64,000 nt of DNA from a virus, in IMG/VR virus record IMGVR_UViG_3300042503_001836, positions 54,554-118,553 of that record, one strand, 5' to 3'. A program made the position numbers and the translations under genes. Shown piece after piece: positions 43,282-50,596 of the stretch (position 1 is the first letter of the stretch; every line of letters begins with the position of its first letter). The notes beneath the pieces are model-generated. The model ran no database searches. It saw only the letters and a program-made list of their open reading frames with translations, and was not told the origin of the DNA.

Positions 43282-43645
43282 TAATTACTATGTCACCAGT
43301 TAACCAGCATTTTTCAACGCTACCAGATACACTACCGCCCCAAAACTCCATAAACCAGGGAGGAGTATTTTTAAGTGCTTTATCTGCACTTTTTTGACTT
43401 TTATATGTAGCATACACGCCACCAAAAGCAGTGATCGCCCATGTTTTTTTACCTGTCAAAATATTTAGTAATCGTACGACTTTAGGCTGATCTAGCCCCT
43501 TGGCTTCTGCCTCTAATTTTTCTAGCTTACCTTCCAGAATAATTAATTGATCAATGTAAAATCTAATTCCGTCACTGATAAGTTTTAAAGTAGCTTCGAT
43601 TTGGTGTTTGAGTGTACGGATTTGGTAAGAAATTGTGGTGGTCAT
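43268..43645 (-). CDS. Hypothetical protein with shared coiled-coil N-terminus
   Basis: 125 residues. The first ~50 (QIRTLKHQIEATLKLISDG and following) are nearly identical to those of the protein at 43792-44280, while the C-terminal parts are unrelated. This looks like a common multimerisation or targeting helix joined to different effectors. The C-terminal domain is small and Trp-rich (PPWFMEFWGG). Transcribed from regulon promoter 2. Confidence 0.7.
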   Translation of the reverse strand: MTTTISYQIRTLKHQIEATLKLISDGIRFYIDQLIILEGKLEKLEAEAKGLDQPKVVRLLNILTGKKTWAITAFGGVYATYKSQKSADKALKNTPPWFMEFWGGSVSGSVEKCWLTGDIVIIEAY

Positions 43646-43689
43646 CTTGTTTTGTTTCTCTGTTGTTTTAACCTTATGTATCTATACTA

Positions 43690-43712
43690 GTGGATAGACT
43701 ATTTTTTGTCAA
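43690..43712 (-). promoter_or_regulatory. Regulon promoter 2
   Basis: TTGACA (43707-43712) and operator GTGGATAGACTAT (43690-43702) before the gene at 43645. Confidence 0.8.
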
Positions 43713-43756
43713 TAGGTTTTTCTAAAATAATTTAAAATATTTTTTTTGCAATAAAA

Positions 43757-43786
43757 AACCCTAGCAACTTATTAGCCGCTAGGGTT
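43757..43786 (-). terminator. Terminator after 43792-44280
   Basis: AACCCTAGC / GCTAGGGTT stem, T6 on the minus strand. Confidence 0.8.
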
Positions 43787-43791
43787 AAGGA

Positions 43792-44280
43792 TTAAACAAC
43801 ACCATCTATGATGTCGGAACGCTTTGCTAAGTATTCATAAAATTTTTCTTGCTGTACTTGTGGAAGATTAGAAGCTTTCCACTGGTTATTAAAGTAGTCG
43901 CGTTCTGCTTTAAACAGAATCGCGTAATTTATAAAATACTCGCTGTACTCTTCACGGAGTTTAATTAATCTGTCTTCATTTTTATTTCTTTTTAAAACCT
44001 CTTTTCTGAAGACATAACGCCATTCATAATTAGGTACACTACGCATTGCCCAAGCTAAATAGTCTGTAGGAATGTCACGAACGCAACTACCCTTGTATTT
44101 TCCAAAGGTTACTACTTTTGCGCTGTCTGGAGTGTTAAGACTGCTTTCTAATTTTTCCAATTTGCCCTCTAAAATGATAAGTTGATCAATATAAAATAAA
44201 ATACCATCTGCAATAAGTTTTAAAGTAGCTTCGATTTGATGTTTGAGTGTACGGATTTGGTAGAAAATTGTAGTAGTCAT
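43792..44280 (-). CDS. DUF3820-like protein with shared coiled-coil N-terminus
   Basis: 162 residues. After the shared N-terminal ~50 residues comes KVVTFGKYKGSCVRDIPTDY, then LAWAMRSV, the signature of the DUF3820 family, often found next to nuclease or replication functions in phages. The end is helical and charged. The paralogous neighbour at 43268-43645 carries a different C-terminal domain. Own promoter (44322-44344) and terminator. Confidence 0.75.
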   Translation of the reverse strand: MTTTIFYQIRTLKHQIEATLKLIADGILFYIDQLIILEGKLEKLESSLNTPDSAKVVTFGKYKGSCVRDIPTDYLAWAMRSVPNYEWRYVFRKEVLKRNKNEDRLIKLREEYSEYFINYAILFKAERDYFNNQWKASNLPQVQQEKFYEYLAKRSDIIDGVV

Positions 44281-44321
44281 CTTGTTTGTTTCCTGTGTTT
44301 TAACCTTATGTAACTATAATA

Positions 44322-44344
44322 GTGGATAGACTATTTTTTGTCAA
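44322..44344 (-). promoter_or_regulatory. Regulon promoter 3
   Basis: TTGACA (44339-44344) and operator (44322-44334) before the DUF3820-like gene. Confidence 0.8.
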
Positions 44345-44386
44345 TAGGTTTTTCTAAAATAATTTAAAATAGTTTTTTACAATAAA

Positions 44387-44409
44387 AAACCCTTGTAACT
44401 TAAGGGTTT
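44387..44409 (-). terminator. Terminator after 44438-44668
   Basis: AAACCCTT / AAGGGTTT stem with T6 on the minus strand. Confidence 0.75.
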
Positions 44410-44437
44410 AATAATTTTATCTAGTTTTTTAAAGTAA

Positions 44438-44668
44438 TTAAAGTAAAACAAACTGCTGCCCAGGTAGTTGTCTCACTAAGCCAGCTAGTTCAAACTCTAG
44501 CAAGATATTTGATATAGGAAAATCAAAGTTTTTCTGTATTTGAGAGTAACTGAGATGTTTCTTTTCACTTTCACAAAACAACACGGCTATATCGTTCATT
44601 GCCTGTTCAGTTTGTGCTTGAGTAGGTTGCTGGTGAGTAGGTTGGTGTTTACTTTTAGCTTTAGCCAT
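44438..44668 (-). CDS. Winged-helix protein resembling the DprA C-terminal domain
   Basis: 76 residues. A disordered, Gln-rich N-terminus is followed by a winged helix ending LLEFELAGLVRQLPGQQFVL, which matches the DprA winged-helix tail. It would bind DNA or a partner protein. It could be the regulator of the local regulon or a counter to host uptake or recombination; neither is shown. Own promoter and terminator. Confidence 0.75.
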   Translation of the reverse strand: MAKAKSKHQPTHQQPTQAQTEQAMNDIAVLFCESEKKHLSYSQIQKNFDFPISNILLEFELAGLVRQLPGQQFVLL

Positions 44669-44722
44669 TATCTTGTCTCCTGTTTTCTTGTTTTCTTGTC
44701 TTATCCTTATGTACCTATAATA

Positions 44723-44745
44723 GTGGATAGACTATTTTTTGTCAA
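44723..44745 (-). promoter_or_regulatory. Regulon promoter 4
   Basis: TTGACA (44740-44745) and operator (44723-44735) before the winged-helix gene. Confidence 0.8.
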
Positions 44746-44777
44746 TAGGTTTTTTAAAATAATTTTTTACAATAAAA

Positions 44778-44800
44778 AAACCCTGAGTTAATCAGGGTTT
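44778..44800 (-). terminator. Terminator after 44805-45179
   Basis: AAACCCTGA / TCAGGGTTT stem with T7 on the minus strand. Confidence 0.8.
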
Positions 44801-44804
44801 AAGC

Positions 44805-45179
44805 TTAAAATTCAATTAGGTCAGAATCAATTATTTCAGGATTATTTCTGAGAAACCAATAAGCTTGTCCTCTGGTTTTGAAAGTGTAAACAGTTGGATG
44901 CCATTCTTTTATTATATATTTGTATTTGCCTCTACCAAAACCAGAATCATCTTTATAGGTCATTTCAGTAGGCGTGTTGCGTTCAACGTTTTCCTCCATG
45001 TATTTTTGAGCCTCTTCATGGTTTTTAAAACCCTGTTCAAACTCATTCATGTTGTAATAACGATAATCTGTTACTGTGTATAGTGGATTTGAAAAATCAC
45101 TAGTGTGAATGGGATGAGACAGCAAAAAATTAATTTTTTTATTTAATTCGCGTTCTTGAGTTTTAGTTAAAGTAGTCAT
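44805..45179 (-). CDS. Hypothetical protein
   Basis: 124 residues. Aromatic and charged (DYRYYNMNEFEQGFKNHEEA), with a C-terminal KTRGQAYWFLRNNPEIIDSD stretch that looks like a small alpha/beta domain. No family recognised. Single-gene unit with promoter 5 and a terminator. Confidence 0.7.
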   Translation of the reverse strand: MTTLTKTQERELNKKINFLLSHPIHTSDFSNPLYTVTDYRYYNMNEFEQGFKNHEEAQKYMEENVERNTPTEMTYKDDSGFGRGKYKYIIKEWHPTVYTFKTRGQAYWFLRNNPEIIDSDLIEF

Positions 45180-45219
45180 CTTATTTTGTCTCTTTTTGTT
45201 TTGACCTTATGTAACTACT

Positions 45220-45245
45220 ATAGTCTATCCACAAATAAAAGTCAA
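45220..45245 (-). promoter_or_regulatory. Regulon promoter 5, operator inverted
   Basis: TTGACT (45240-45245) with the operator in reversed orientation (ATAGTCTATCCAC, 45220-45232), showing that the site works in either direction. Confidence 0.75.
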
Positions 45246-45288
45246 TAGGTTTTTCAAAATAATTTAAAATATTTTCTTAAAATAAAAA

Positions 45289-45311
45289 AAACCCTTGTAA
45301 CTCAAGGGTTT
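45289..45311 (-). terminator. Terminator after 45323-45463
   Basis: AAACCCTT / AAGGGTTT stem, T8 on the minus strand. Confidence 0.75.
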
Positions 45312-45322
45312 AATAGTCTTAT

Positions 45323-45463
45323 TTAGTTTTTTTGGTTGATATGATTGTTTACAATCGCTTTTAGTTCTTCTAGAGTCTTTGCCATTAGAAGATGATAATT
45401 ATTGAAATCTTTACTCTCTGCTACATATCCCATGTAGGTCTTATGAATTATATAGTTATCCAT
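45323..45463 (-). CDS. Small hypothetical protein
   Basis: 46 residues read by eye (MDNYIIHKTYMGYVAESKDF and on). Start supported by GGAG about 7 bp upstream. A short strand-rich half and a helical end (TLEELKAIVNNHIN). Single-gene unit with promoter 6 and terminator, which is the best reason to call it a gene. Confidence 0.65.
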   Translation of the reverse strand: MDNYIIHKTYMGYVAESKDFNNYHLLMAKTLEELKAIVNNHINQKN

Positions 45464-45512
45464 CTGTTTTATTCTCCGTCGCTCTGTTGTTTTGACCTTA
45501 TGTATTTACTAT

Positions 45513-45536
45513 ATAGTCTATCCACTAATTTGTCAA
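45513..45536 (-). promoter_or_regulatory. Regulon promoter 6, operator inverted
   Basis: TTGACA (45531-45536) and reversed operator (45513-45525). Confidence 0.75.
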
Positions 45537-45577
45537 TAGGTTTTTCAAAATAATTTAAAATATTTTTTAAAATAGAA

Positions 45578-45600
45578 AAACCCTTGAGTTACAAGGGTTT
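45578..45600 (-). terminator. Terminator after 45606-45779
   Basis: AAACCCTTG / CAAGGGTTT-type stem, T-rich tail on the minus strand. Confidence 0.7.
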
Positions 45601-45605
45601 TAGCT

Positions 45606-45779
45606 TTATTCTTGTTCTTGTTCTTTAGCTTCAGCGCGTTTACGCCTCATGTGTTCCCTATTGGCAAGTCGTTTTTTCTCCCTTTGCGCTTCACTCATAT
45701 TCTGTTGCCACTTACGCTTACGGGCTTTACCCTTTTCAGTGGCGTTGTATTTGGCTTGGGCTTCCGGATCATAAGCCAT
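45606..45779 (-). CDS. Small, highly basic protein
   Basis: 57 residues read by eye, mostly one charged helix rich in Lys, Arg, Glu and Gln (YNATEKGKARKRKWQQNMSE). AGGAG 9 bp before the ATG supports the start. It resembles small phage proteins that bind nucleic acid, but has no specific motif. Promoter 7 precedes it. Confidence 0.65.
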   Translation of the reverse strand: MAYDPEAQAKYNATEKGKARKRKWQQNMSEAQREKKRLANREHMRRKRAEAKEQEQE

Positions 45780-45818
45780 AGTGAAAATCTCCTAGTCATC
45801 TTGTTTATCACTATATGT

Positions 45819-45844
45819 ATAGTCTATCCAATTTTCTCTGTCAA
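45819..45844 (-). promoter_or_regulatory. Regulon promoter 7, operator 12 of 13
   Basis: TTGACA (45839-45844) and reversed operator with one changed end base (ATAGTCTATCCA, 45819-45830). Confidence 0.7.
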
Positions 45845-45890
45845 TCGTACGGGTATAAAAAATAAACTAAAAAATATTTTAAATTAAGTA

Positions 45891-45919
45891 TTGACTTTTA
45901 TTTGTGGATAGACTATATT
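45891..45919 (+). promoter_or_regulatory. Regulon promoter 8
   Basis: TTGACT (45891-45896), 17 bp, TATATT (45914-45919). The operator (45904-45916) fills the spacer and reaches the -10. An A/T-rich word AAATATTTTAAATTA lies just upstream, an UP-element-like sequence shared with promoters 9 and 10. Confidence 0.85.
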
Positions 45920-45947
45920 TAAAACATAAGCAAAGAAGCAAAAAACA

Positions 45948-46208
45948 ATGTACGTTACTTTTGAAACATCTGACGGTCAAAAAATCACAATTGATATCAC
46001 AAGGGTTAAAGCTTGGGACACAGAAGATTTAGTTCACACTGCTTGCGAGCAACTAGGACTAGAGTATGTAGATTTTTCTAGGAGATCAAAAAAATTGAAA
46101 GGCACGGTGACACCAATAGACTGGAGACCGCTAATCCAGGAGTACAGATCAGAAATGGTCATTTTAAAAAGACCACCCAGAAAAGGTGTGATTCCCGTTC
46201 CCTGGTAA
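45948..46208 (+). CDS. Hypothetical small protein
   Basis: 86 residues. Strand-rich N-terminus (YVTFETSDGQKITIDITRV), helix, basic end (LKRPPRKGVIPVPW). No family recognised. Single-gene unit between regulon promoter 8 and a terminator; first of the plus-strand genes of the regulon. Confidence 0.7.
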   Translation: MYVTFETSDGQKITIDITRVKAWDTEDLVHTACEQLGLEYVDFSRRSKKLKGTVTPIDWRPLIQEYRSEMVILKRPPRKGVIPVPW

Positions 46209-46218
46209 ACAAGATACA

Positions 46219-46250
46219 CAACCGCTTAGGCTTAAACTTAAGCGGTTTTT
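46219..46250 (+). terminator. Terminator after 45948-46208
   Basis: ACCGCTTA / TAAGCGGT stem followed by T6. Confidence 0.8.
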
Positions 46251-46312
46251 TATGTTTTATTCTCAGTAAGATATTGTATAAAAAAGAAACTAAAAATATT
46301 TTAAATTAAGTA

Positions 46313-46341
46313 TTGACTTTTATTTGTGGATAGACTATATT
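46313..46341 (+). promoter_or_regulatory. Regulon promoter 9
   Basis: TTGACT (46313-46318), operator (46326-46338) and TATATT (46336-46341); about 55 bp here are almost identical to promoter 8. Confidence 0.85.
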
Positions 46342-46396
46342 TAAAACATAAGGAAAAACAAGTAAGACAAAAACAAAAACAAAGGGGACAAACTAA

Positions 46397-46663
46397 ATGA
46401 CAGCACTACAAAACCAGTACAACACACTAACTGTTAAAATTGCTGAATTAAAAGATCAACGCGATCAACAACAATGGTTACAAGCAAAGATAGACTTAAC
46501 AGTTAAAATAGCAGAATTAGAAAATCAACAAAAAGTAATAGCTAGTAAAATAATAAAAAACGGTGGTGAACTTCCACAAAAAGCCAAACAGAAAAGACAG
46601 CCAACAAAACAAAAAGCAAATAACCTATTAGCTTACGCTGAACATCTAAAAAGCCATTTCTAA
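46397..46663 (+). CDS. Small coiled-coil protein
   Basis: 88 residues. Two near-repeats of a heptad helix (LTVKIAELKDQRDQQQ and LTVKIAELENQQKVIA) followed by a Lys/Gln-rich linker and a short final helix. Probably self-associating. Starts with GGGG about 10 bp upstream. Own promoter and terminator. Confidence 0.7.
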   Translation: MTALQNQYNTLTVKIAELKDQRDQQQWLQAKIDLTVKIAELENQQKVIASKIIKNGGELPQKAKQKRQPTKQKANNLLAYAEHLKSHF

Positions 46664-46685
46664 TAAAACTTAATAAAAAAAAAAC

Positions 46686-46713
46686 AACCGCTTAAGCTCA
46701 AGCTTAGGCGGTT
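46686..46713 (+). terminator. Terminator after 46397-46663
   Basis: 13-bp stem AACCGCTTAAGCT / AGCTTAGGCGGTT with T6. Confidence 0.85.
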
Positions 46714-46788
46714 TTTTGTATCCATATCACAAATACTTAGTATTCATAATATGCTATAGTGGTGTTAAATGCTATAGGGACTAAATAT

Positions 46789-47064
46789 ATGACTAAAACT
46801 TTAGATGATTATATGCAAGTTATCCTAGTCCAACAGGTAGCGTTTATCAGTCAAGCCCAAGATATCTATAAGCAGTCTGGAAGGTCTAAAGACGCTAAGA
46901 ATATTTCAGAACTGATGTCAGGGTTATCTATCTTTACAGAGTCCATAGGGGCTATGAACGAGGTAGGAATAGCTAGTATTGATATTGAATCTATAAAAGT
47001 ATTGATCAATAAATTGGAACTGGAGATGTATTACCAAGAAAATGCAGATGTAGATGATGAGTAA
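46789..47064 (+). CDS. Hypothetical helical protein
   Basis: 91 residues from the ATG at 46789 (MTKTLDDYMQV), preferred over 46759 because AGGGA precedes it and the earlier ATG lies in the promoter. All-helical (VAFISQAQDIYKQSGRSKDA, IKVLINKLELEMYYQE), acidic end. Unlike its neighbours it does not carry the regulon operator; instead the 9-mer ATGCTATAG occurs twice, at 46751 and 46769, within its promoter region. Confidence 0.65.
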   Translation: MTKTLDDYMQVILVQQVAFISQAQDIYKQSGRSKDAKNISELMSGLSIFTESIGAMNEVGIASIDIESIKVLINKLELEMYYQENADVDDE

Positions 47065-47083
47065 GAAGGTATATAAATATAAT

Positions 47084-47117
47084 AACAACCGCTTAGAGTA
47101 ATGTTTAAGCAGTTGTT
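47084..47117 (+). terminator. Terminator after 46789-47064
   Basis: AACAACCGCTTA / TAAGCAGTTGTT stem with T4. Confidence 0.75.
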
Positions 47118-47191
47118 TTGTATTTGTCGTGGTAAAGTGTATAACACATTTACTCTTTGTTTCATATCCTAAAAATATTTTAATTTAGTGC

Positions 47192-47220
47192 TTGACAAAT
47201 AATAGTGGATAGACTATATT
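47192..47220 (+). promoter_or_regulatory. Regulon promoter 10
   Basis: TTGACA (47192-47197), operator (47205-47217), TATATT at 47215-47220, with the same upstream A/T element. Confidence 0.85.
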
Positions 47221-47248
47221 TATTATAGAAACAAAAAAGGTAAACAAA

Positions 47249-47431
47249 ATGACTACTTTAACAACCAGAGAACAATTAAAACAAAACTACATTTTAGCAG
47301 ATCACAATTATCAACTAGCCTATGCAGAGTACATGATTAATGGTGATTTTACAAAACTTAAAAAAGCAGAGACAGCTAAAAAGAAAGCGTTTAGCCAATT
47401 ACAAAAACATATAAAGGCAAACTTTAAATAA
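47249..47431 (+). CDS. Small helical protein
   Basis: 60 residues, two helices with Lys-rich end (KAETAKKKAFSQLQKHIKAN). Start ATG lies 8 bp after a purine-rich AAAAAGG. Last plus-strand gene of the regulon; converges with the PLP enzyme gene. Confidence 0.65.
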   Translation: MTTLTTREQLKQNYILADHNYQLAYAEYMINGDFTKLKKAETAKKKAFSQLQKHIKANFK

Positions 47432-47437
47432 AAAATT

Positions 47438-48142
47438 TTAACCCATTACATTCCAAAACAAAGGAACACCTTGCCCGTACTTTTTAACATACTCCCACCC
47501 TTTAGCATCGTAATTAGAACAAGATGGAAAGGGTGGTTTTATTTTAGAGTCTTTGTCGAATGTCAAAGGATGCTTATATATTTTAGCATTACCCATTTTA
47601 CTTACATCTAATGATTTACCAACTTGGATAACATTAAACGTAACATTAGAGGTAAACCCTAATTGCAAGGATCTAGATAAAACACCACTCCCACCAACAC
47701 ACCAAACCTCAGTTATATTTGAATGTGTTCCTTGTATTTGTCTGGCAACTTTAGCTATTTCACTAAATGACAATGGTGTTTCTAATCCAAAAGGTAAAAG
47801 ATGTGCGCCTGTATCACTACAATAGGCTTTTGCTTTAGATATAACATTACTCAAGTAGCCATAAGGAACTTGTATTATTGTTGCACCTGCTCTTTTAGCT
47901 TCTAATGTTCTAGCGTGAGGTGTTTTCCTCTTAGCACAAAATATAGTAACTTTTACGCCTACTTCTTTTCCTGCGTGAGCAAGAGCTATTTGCGCCCCAC
48001 CATATACGGGTGAAGTATAAACTACTTCACGATAGCCTTTTATCAATTGATCTGAAAAACGCCTCTTAGTTCCGCCAGGTATATAATCGTCCCTGACTAC
48101 TAAGATTCCGTCATGCTCTTTAATGATTGGTTCAAATCTCAT
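47438..48142 (-). CDS. PLP-dependent enzyme, tryptophan-synthase-beta fold, probable DNA modification
   Basis: 234 residues. Fold-type II PLP features: Lys in YIPGGTKRRF (Schiff base), Ser/Gly region SPVYGGAQIALAH, and phosphate loop VGGSGVLSRS. It is close in layout to ACC deaminase and threonine synthase but about 100 residues shorter. Its ATG overlaps the methylase stop (ATGA), so it is coupled to the methylase and ParB-like genes. A role in adding an amino-acid-derived group to a DNA base fits the context and known phage hypermodification loci; free amino acid chemistry is the alternative. Confidence 0.75.
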   Translation of the reverse strand: MRFEPIIKEHDGILVVRDDYIPGGTKRRFSDQLIKGYREVVYTSPVYGGAQIALAHAGKEVGVKVTIFCAKRKTPHARTLEAKRAGATIIQVPYGYLSNVISKAKAYCSDTGAHLLPFGLETPLSFSEIAKVARQIQGTHSNITEVWCVGGSGVLSRSLQLGFTSNVTFNVIQVGKSLDVSKMGNAKIYKHPLTFDKDSKIKPPFPSCSNYDAKGWEYVKKYGQGVPLFWNVMG

Positions 48143-49104
48143 AAAACTTCACCGTATTTATTGGCTACGGAATCATCTACAAAAAGAGAGTCGTCAATGT
48201 AAACGTCACCAAAAACGTCTTTAATGTTTTTTGGATCGCCTTTATAAAAAACTAACACATTTTGATGAGTCTTTCCCAGCTTTCTACCTGATTGAAATTG
48301 TTTAGTTACTCTAATAGGTAAACTACCAACAGAAGTTACTAAAATTCCTTCATTATATAGAGTCATTCCCCCATCATGAAATGCAGTAATAGTATCAGCA
48401 ACAAAGTTATTGTAAAATCCTTTTTTATCTCTAAAGTCTCCTACAACAAAACAGGCAAATCTATCATCTTTCAACTGTTTAATACAGTTGGCAATAATAA
48501 CACGATAGTCTTGTATAAATTCTTTATAAGGCAGCGTACTTAAATCATTTTCAAGATCCGAATATACTTCTAAATCACCATAGGGAGGGCAACTAAAAAC
48601 TAAATCAAACTGTTTGTTTTTAGTTAAAATGTTGATATTTCTTGAATCCCCATTAATCCATGCTGGCGGGTTATTGGGACAAAGATTTTGACCTTGTGGT
48701 GTATTAGCTTCGACCTGTTCTTTTCTTAACTCAATACCTGTGTAATGGTAGCCTAAATAATTGGCAACAATACCTCTTACAGAGCCACCAGCGAACGGAT
48801 CTAAAATAGTACCGTTTTGAGGGCAAAACCAGCGATAAACTAACTCGCAAAGGACGGGATCAAATATTGAGGTTCCTGATTGAGTTAATGCTTCAGTCGG
48901 ATAAGCATACTCACCTTTGGGAACAGTTTCACTGTTCCCAAAGCCTCTTGATGGTTCTGATTGTTCTTTATTATTTTTCATATTTTTTTTAGGTGCTAGG
49001 CGATCGCACATCCCCCCCCTATTTTTGCTGCGTTGCTGTTGATATTTGACATTTTCGCCTCTCATTAAATCTTGACCGAATGTACGAGCAAAGTTTTTCT
49101 TCAC
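48139..49104 (-). CDS. Phage DNA methyltransferase domain protein
   Basis: 321 residues from a GTG at 49104 that overlaps the stop of a mini-ORF (GTGA). The methylase region shows the AdoMet motif TILDPFAGGSVRGIVANYLG and catalytic FSCPPYGDLEVY (SPPY-type, amino methylation of A or C). GTSIFDPVLCELVYRWFCP is a stretch I know from phage ParB-methylase fusions. Here the ParB part is a separate frame at 49208-49936. A G8 tract at 49012-49019 precedes an internal ATG (MCDRLAPKK), which is a second possible start. Confidence 0.85.
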   Translation of the reverse strand: MKKNFARTFGQDLMRGENVKYQQQRSKNRGGMCDRLAPKKNMKNNKEQSEPSRGFGNSETVPKGEYAYPTEALTQSGTSIFDPVLCELVYRWFCPQNGTILDPFAGGSVRGIVANYLGYHYTGIELRKEQVEANTPQGQNLCPNNPPAWINGDSRNINILTKNKQFDLVFSCPPYGDLEVYSDLENDLSTLPYKEFIQDYRVIIANCIKQLKDDRFACFVVGDFRDKKGFYNNFVADTITAFHDGGMTLYNEGILVTSVGSLPIRVTKQFQSGRKLGKTHQNVLVFYKGDPKNIKDVFGDVYIDDSLFVDDSVANKYGEVL

Positions 49105-49211
49105 GGAATAGCCCTCCCTTTGGAATCACCTCTAGTATGGTCTTTTGAATACGACATAGATGGCATTAAAGAACCGCTTGGCACTGCTAAGTAACGTGCC
49201 TTGCTGCTCAT
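49101..49211 (-). CDS. Mini-ORF bridging ParB-like and methylase genes
   Basis: 36 codons (MSSKARYLAVPSGSLMPSMS and on). Its ATG overlaps the ParB stop (ATGA) right after a G8 tract, and its TGA overlaps the methylase GTG start (GTGA). Perfect 4-bp overlaps on both sides suggest it is translated, if only to pass ribosomes to the methylase. It may be the broken linker of a former single gene. Confidence 0.45.
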   Translation of the reverse strand: MSSKARYLAVPSGSLMPSMSYSKDHTRGDSKGRAIP

Positions 49212-49936
49212 CCCCCCCCATTCGGAATTAGCTGATCGCCACGACCTAATTCACTTTGAATACCTAAAGCAAGCCATTCACGTTTGCGCTTCTGCCAATA
49301 GCCTTGTCTTGCATCCAAAACAGAAAACGGTGGCACTATAAACTTGTCTGCCAATGTTTTCTTTCCAGATTCGTTTTCCGTATCTTTGTCTTTATCATTG
49401 TCATTAGCACTACCGTCTTTGTCATTACTACTTAATTCACGTCCTTTATCAACAACTACTTCTTTTTCTTGATATTCTGTATTTTCTAATGACAAATAAC
49501 TACTCAAATCCTCACTATCAAACCCTGTCAAAGTTAGATCAAAAGACATTTCATTTAGAAAGTCCATGTCTATCTTTAACAAGTCAGGATCAAAGTCTGT
49601 ATTCATTGTTAGCTTATTATGCTGTACACGATAAGCTATCTTTTGTTCTTCAGTTAGTCCTAATACCTGAAATGTAGGAACAGATTTCAGATTTAAGATA
49701 TCTACAGCCGCTAAGTATCTCCCATGACCTTCTAATATTTCTCCATTCTCATCTATGGCAATAGGATCTAAGAATCCAAACTCAGTAATAGAATTGGCAA
49801 TTTGTTGTATTTGTTCTGGCGGGTGTAGTTTACTGTTCTTAGCATACATGATAAGTTCCTTGGGATCTCGCCATGTAACTGTTAATTGATTTTTTGTAGT
49901 TGTGGACTTTACCCAACCTGGTTGTTGCTTAGGCAT
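49208..49936 (-). CDS. ParB-like nuclease-domain protein
   Basis: 242 residues. The ParB N-terminal fold is seen in PEQIQQIANSITEFGFLDPI and the motif ILEGHGRYLAA. An acidic linker (DKDKDTENESG) leads to KFIVPPFSVLDARQGYWQKR, the linker that in related phages runs on into a methylase. The frame ends at a G8 tract (49212-49219). In phages this domain hydrolyses NTP or prepares the site for the methylase. Encoded between the small terminase and methylase. Confidence 0.82.
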   Translation of the reverse strand: MPKQQPGWVKSTTTKNQLTVTWRDPKELIMYAKNSKLHPPEQIQQIANSITEFGFLDPIAIDENGEILEGHGRYLAAVDILNLKSVPTFQVLGLTEEQKIAYRVQHNKLTMNTDFDPDLLKIDMDFLNEMSFDLTLTGFDSEDLSSYLSLENTEYQEKEVVVDKGRELSSNDKDGSANDNDKDKDTENESGKKTLADKFIVPPFSVLDARQGYWQKRKREWLALGIQSELGRGDQLIPNGGG

Positions 49937-49993
49937 ATTGTTTACATTGCTAGACTTGTTTTACTGTAACATAGTTGATACACAAAGACTTTT

Positions 49994-50548
49994 TTACTCA
50001 TCATTACTAACAGATTTGGGATCTATAATTTCATAACCTTCTCTTGTGAGTTTATCAGCCGCAGCGTTCATGTCAATGAAGTATCTAATCCCTCTACCTT
50101 CGTTAATGGCGTTAGTCAGTTTTGTTAACGCTTGTGTCAGTTGATTTATTTCAGATGCGTTATGTTTAGAAACTGCTTTTTTCCTTTCCTCAACTGGCAA
50201 CTGTAGATCCTCTTCTAATTGCTTTGCTCGTGCCTCGATTAATTTGGCAACATAGTTTCTCGCCAATCTTTGAACTTGATAATTCTCAGTGACAATCTGT
50301 GATAACTCATCTGATATCTTGTCAGATGTTTTTTCTATGGTCTTTTGCTGAACAGCTTTTTTTAAATCCTCTTGATATCGTTTTCGCTGCTCAACCCAAA
50401 GGTCTTGACGTACCCAAACCTCAACAGTTGCTTTATTATATCCACACGCATTAGCTAAGTCTCTAATGCCTATAGGCTCTTCACTTTCAACATACCGACG
50501 ACGGCATTGCTCTTTAGTCCAGGGTTTAGGTAATTTATCCCATCTCAT
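49994..50548 (-). CDS. terS: Probable terminase small subunit
   Basis: 184 residues. An N-terminal HTH (IRDLANACGYNKATVEVWVR) is followed by a long coiled coil and an oligomerisation-type C-terminus, the usual plan of small terminases, which recognise the packaging site. AGGAG precedes the ATG. It heads the ParB-methylase-PLP run, as often seen next to phage packaging genes. It is 8 kb from terL, so the call rests on domain plan and location. Confidence 0.65.
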   Translation of the reverse strand: MRWDKLPKPWTKEQCRRRYVESEEPIGIRDLANACGYNKATVEVWVRQDLWVEQRKRYQEDLKKAVQQKTIEKTSDKISDELSQIVTENYQVQRLARNYVAKLIEARAKQLEEDLQLPVEERKKAVSKHNASEINQLTQALTKLTNAINEGRGIRYFIDMNAAADKLTREGYEIIDPKSVSNDE

Positions 50549-50596
50549 TTTATGTTATCTCCTATATAGTATTTTATATTAAAACATAAAAAAGTC

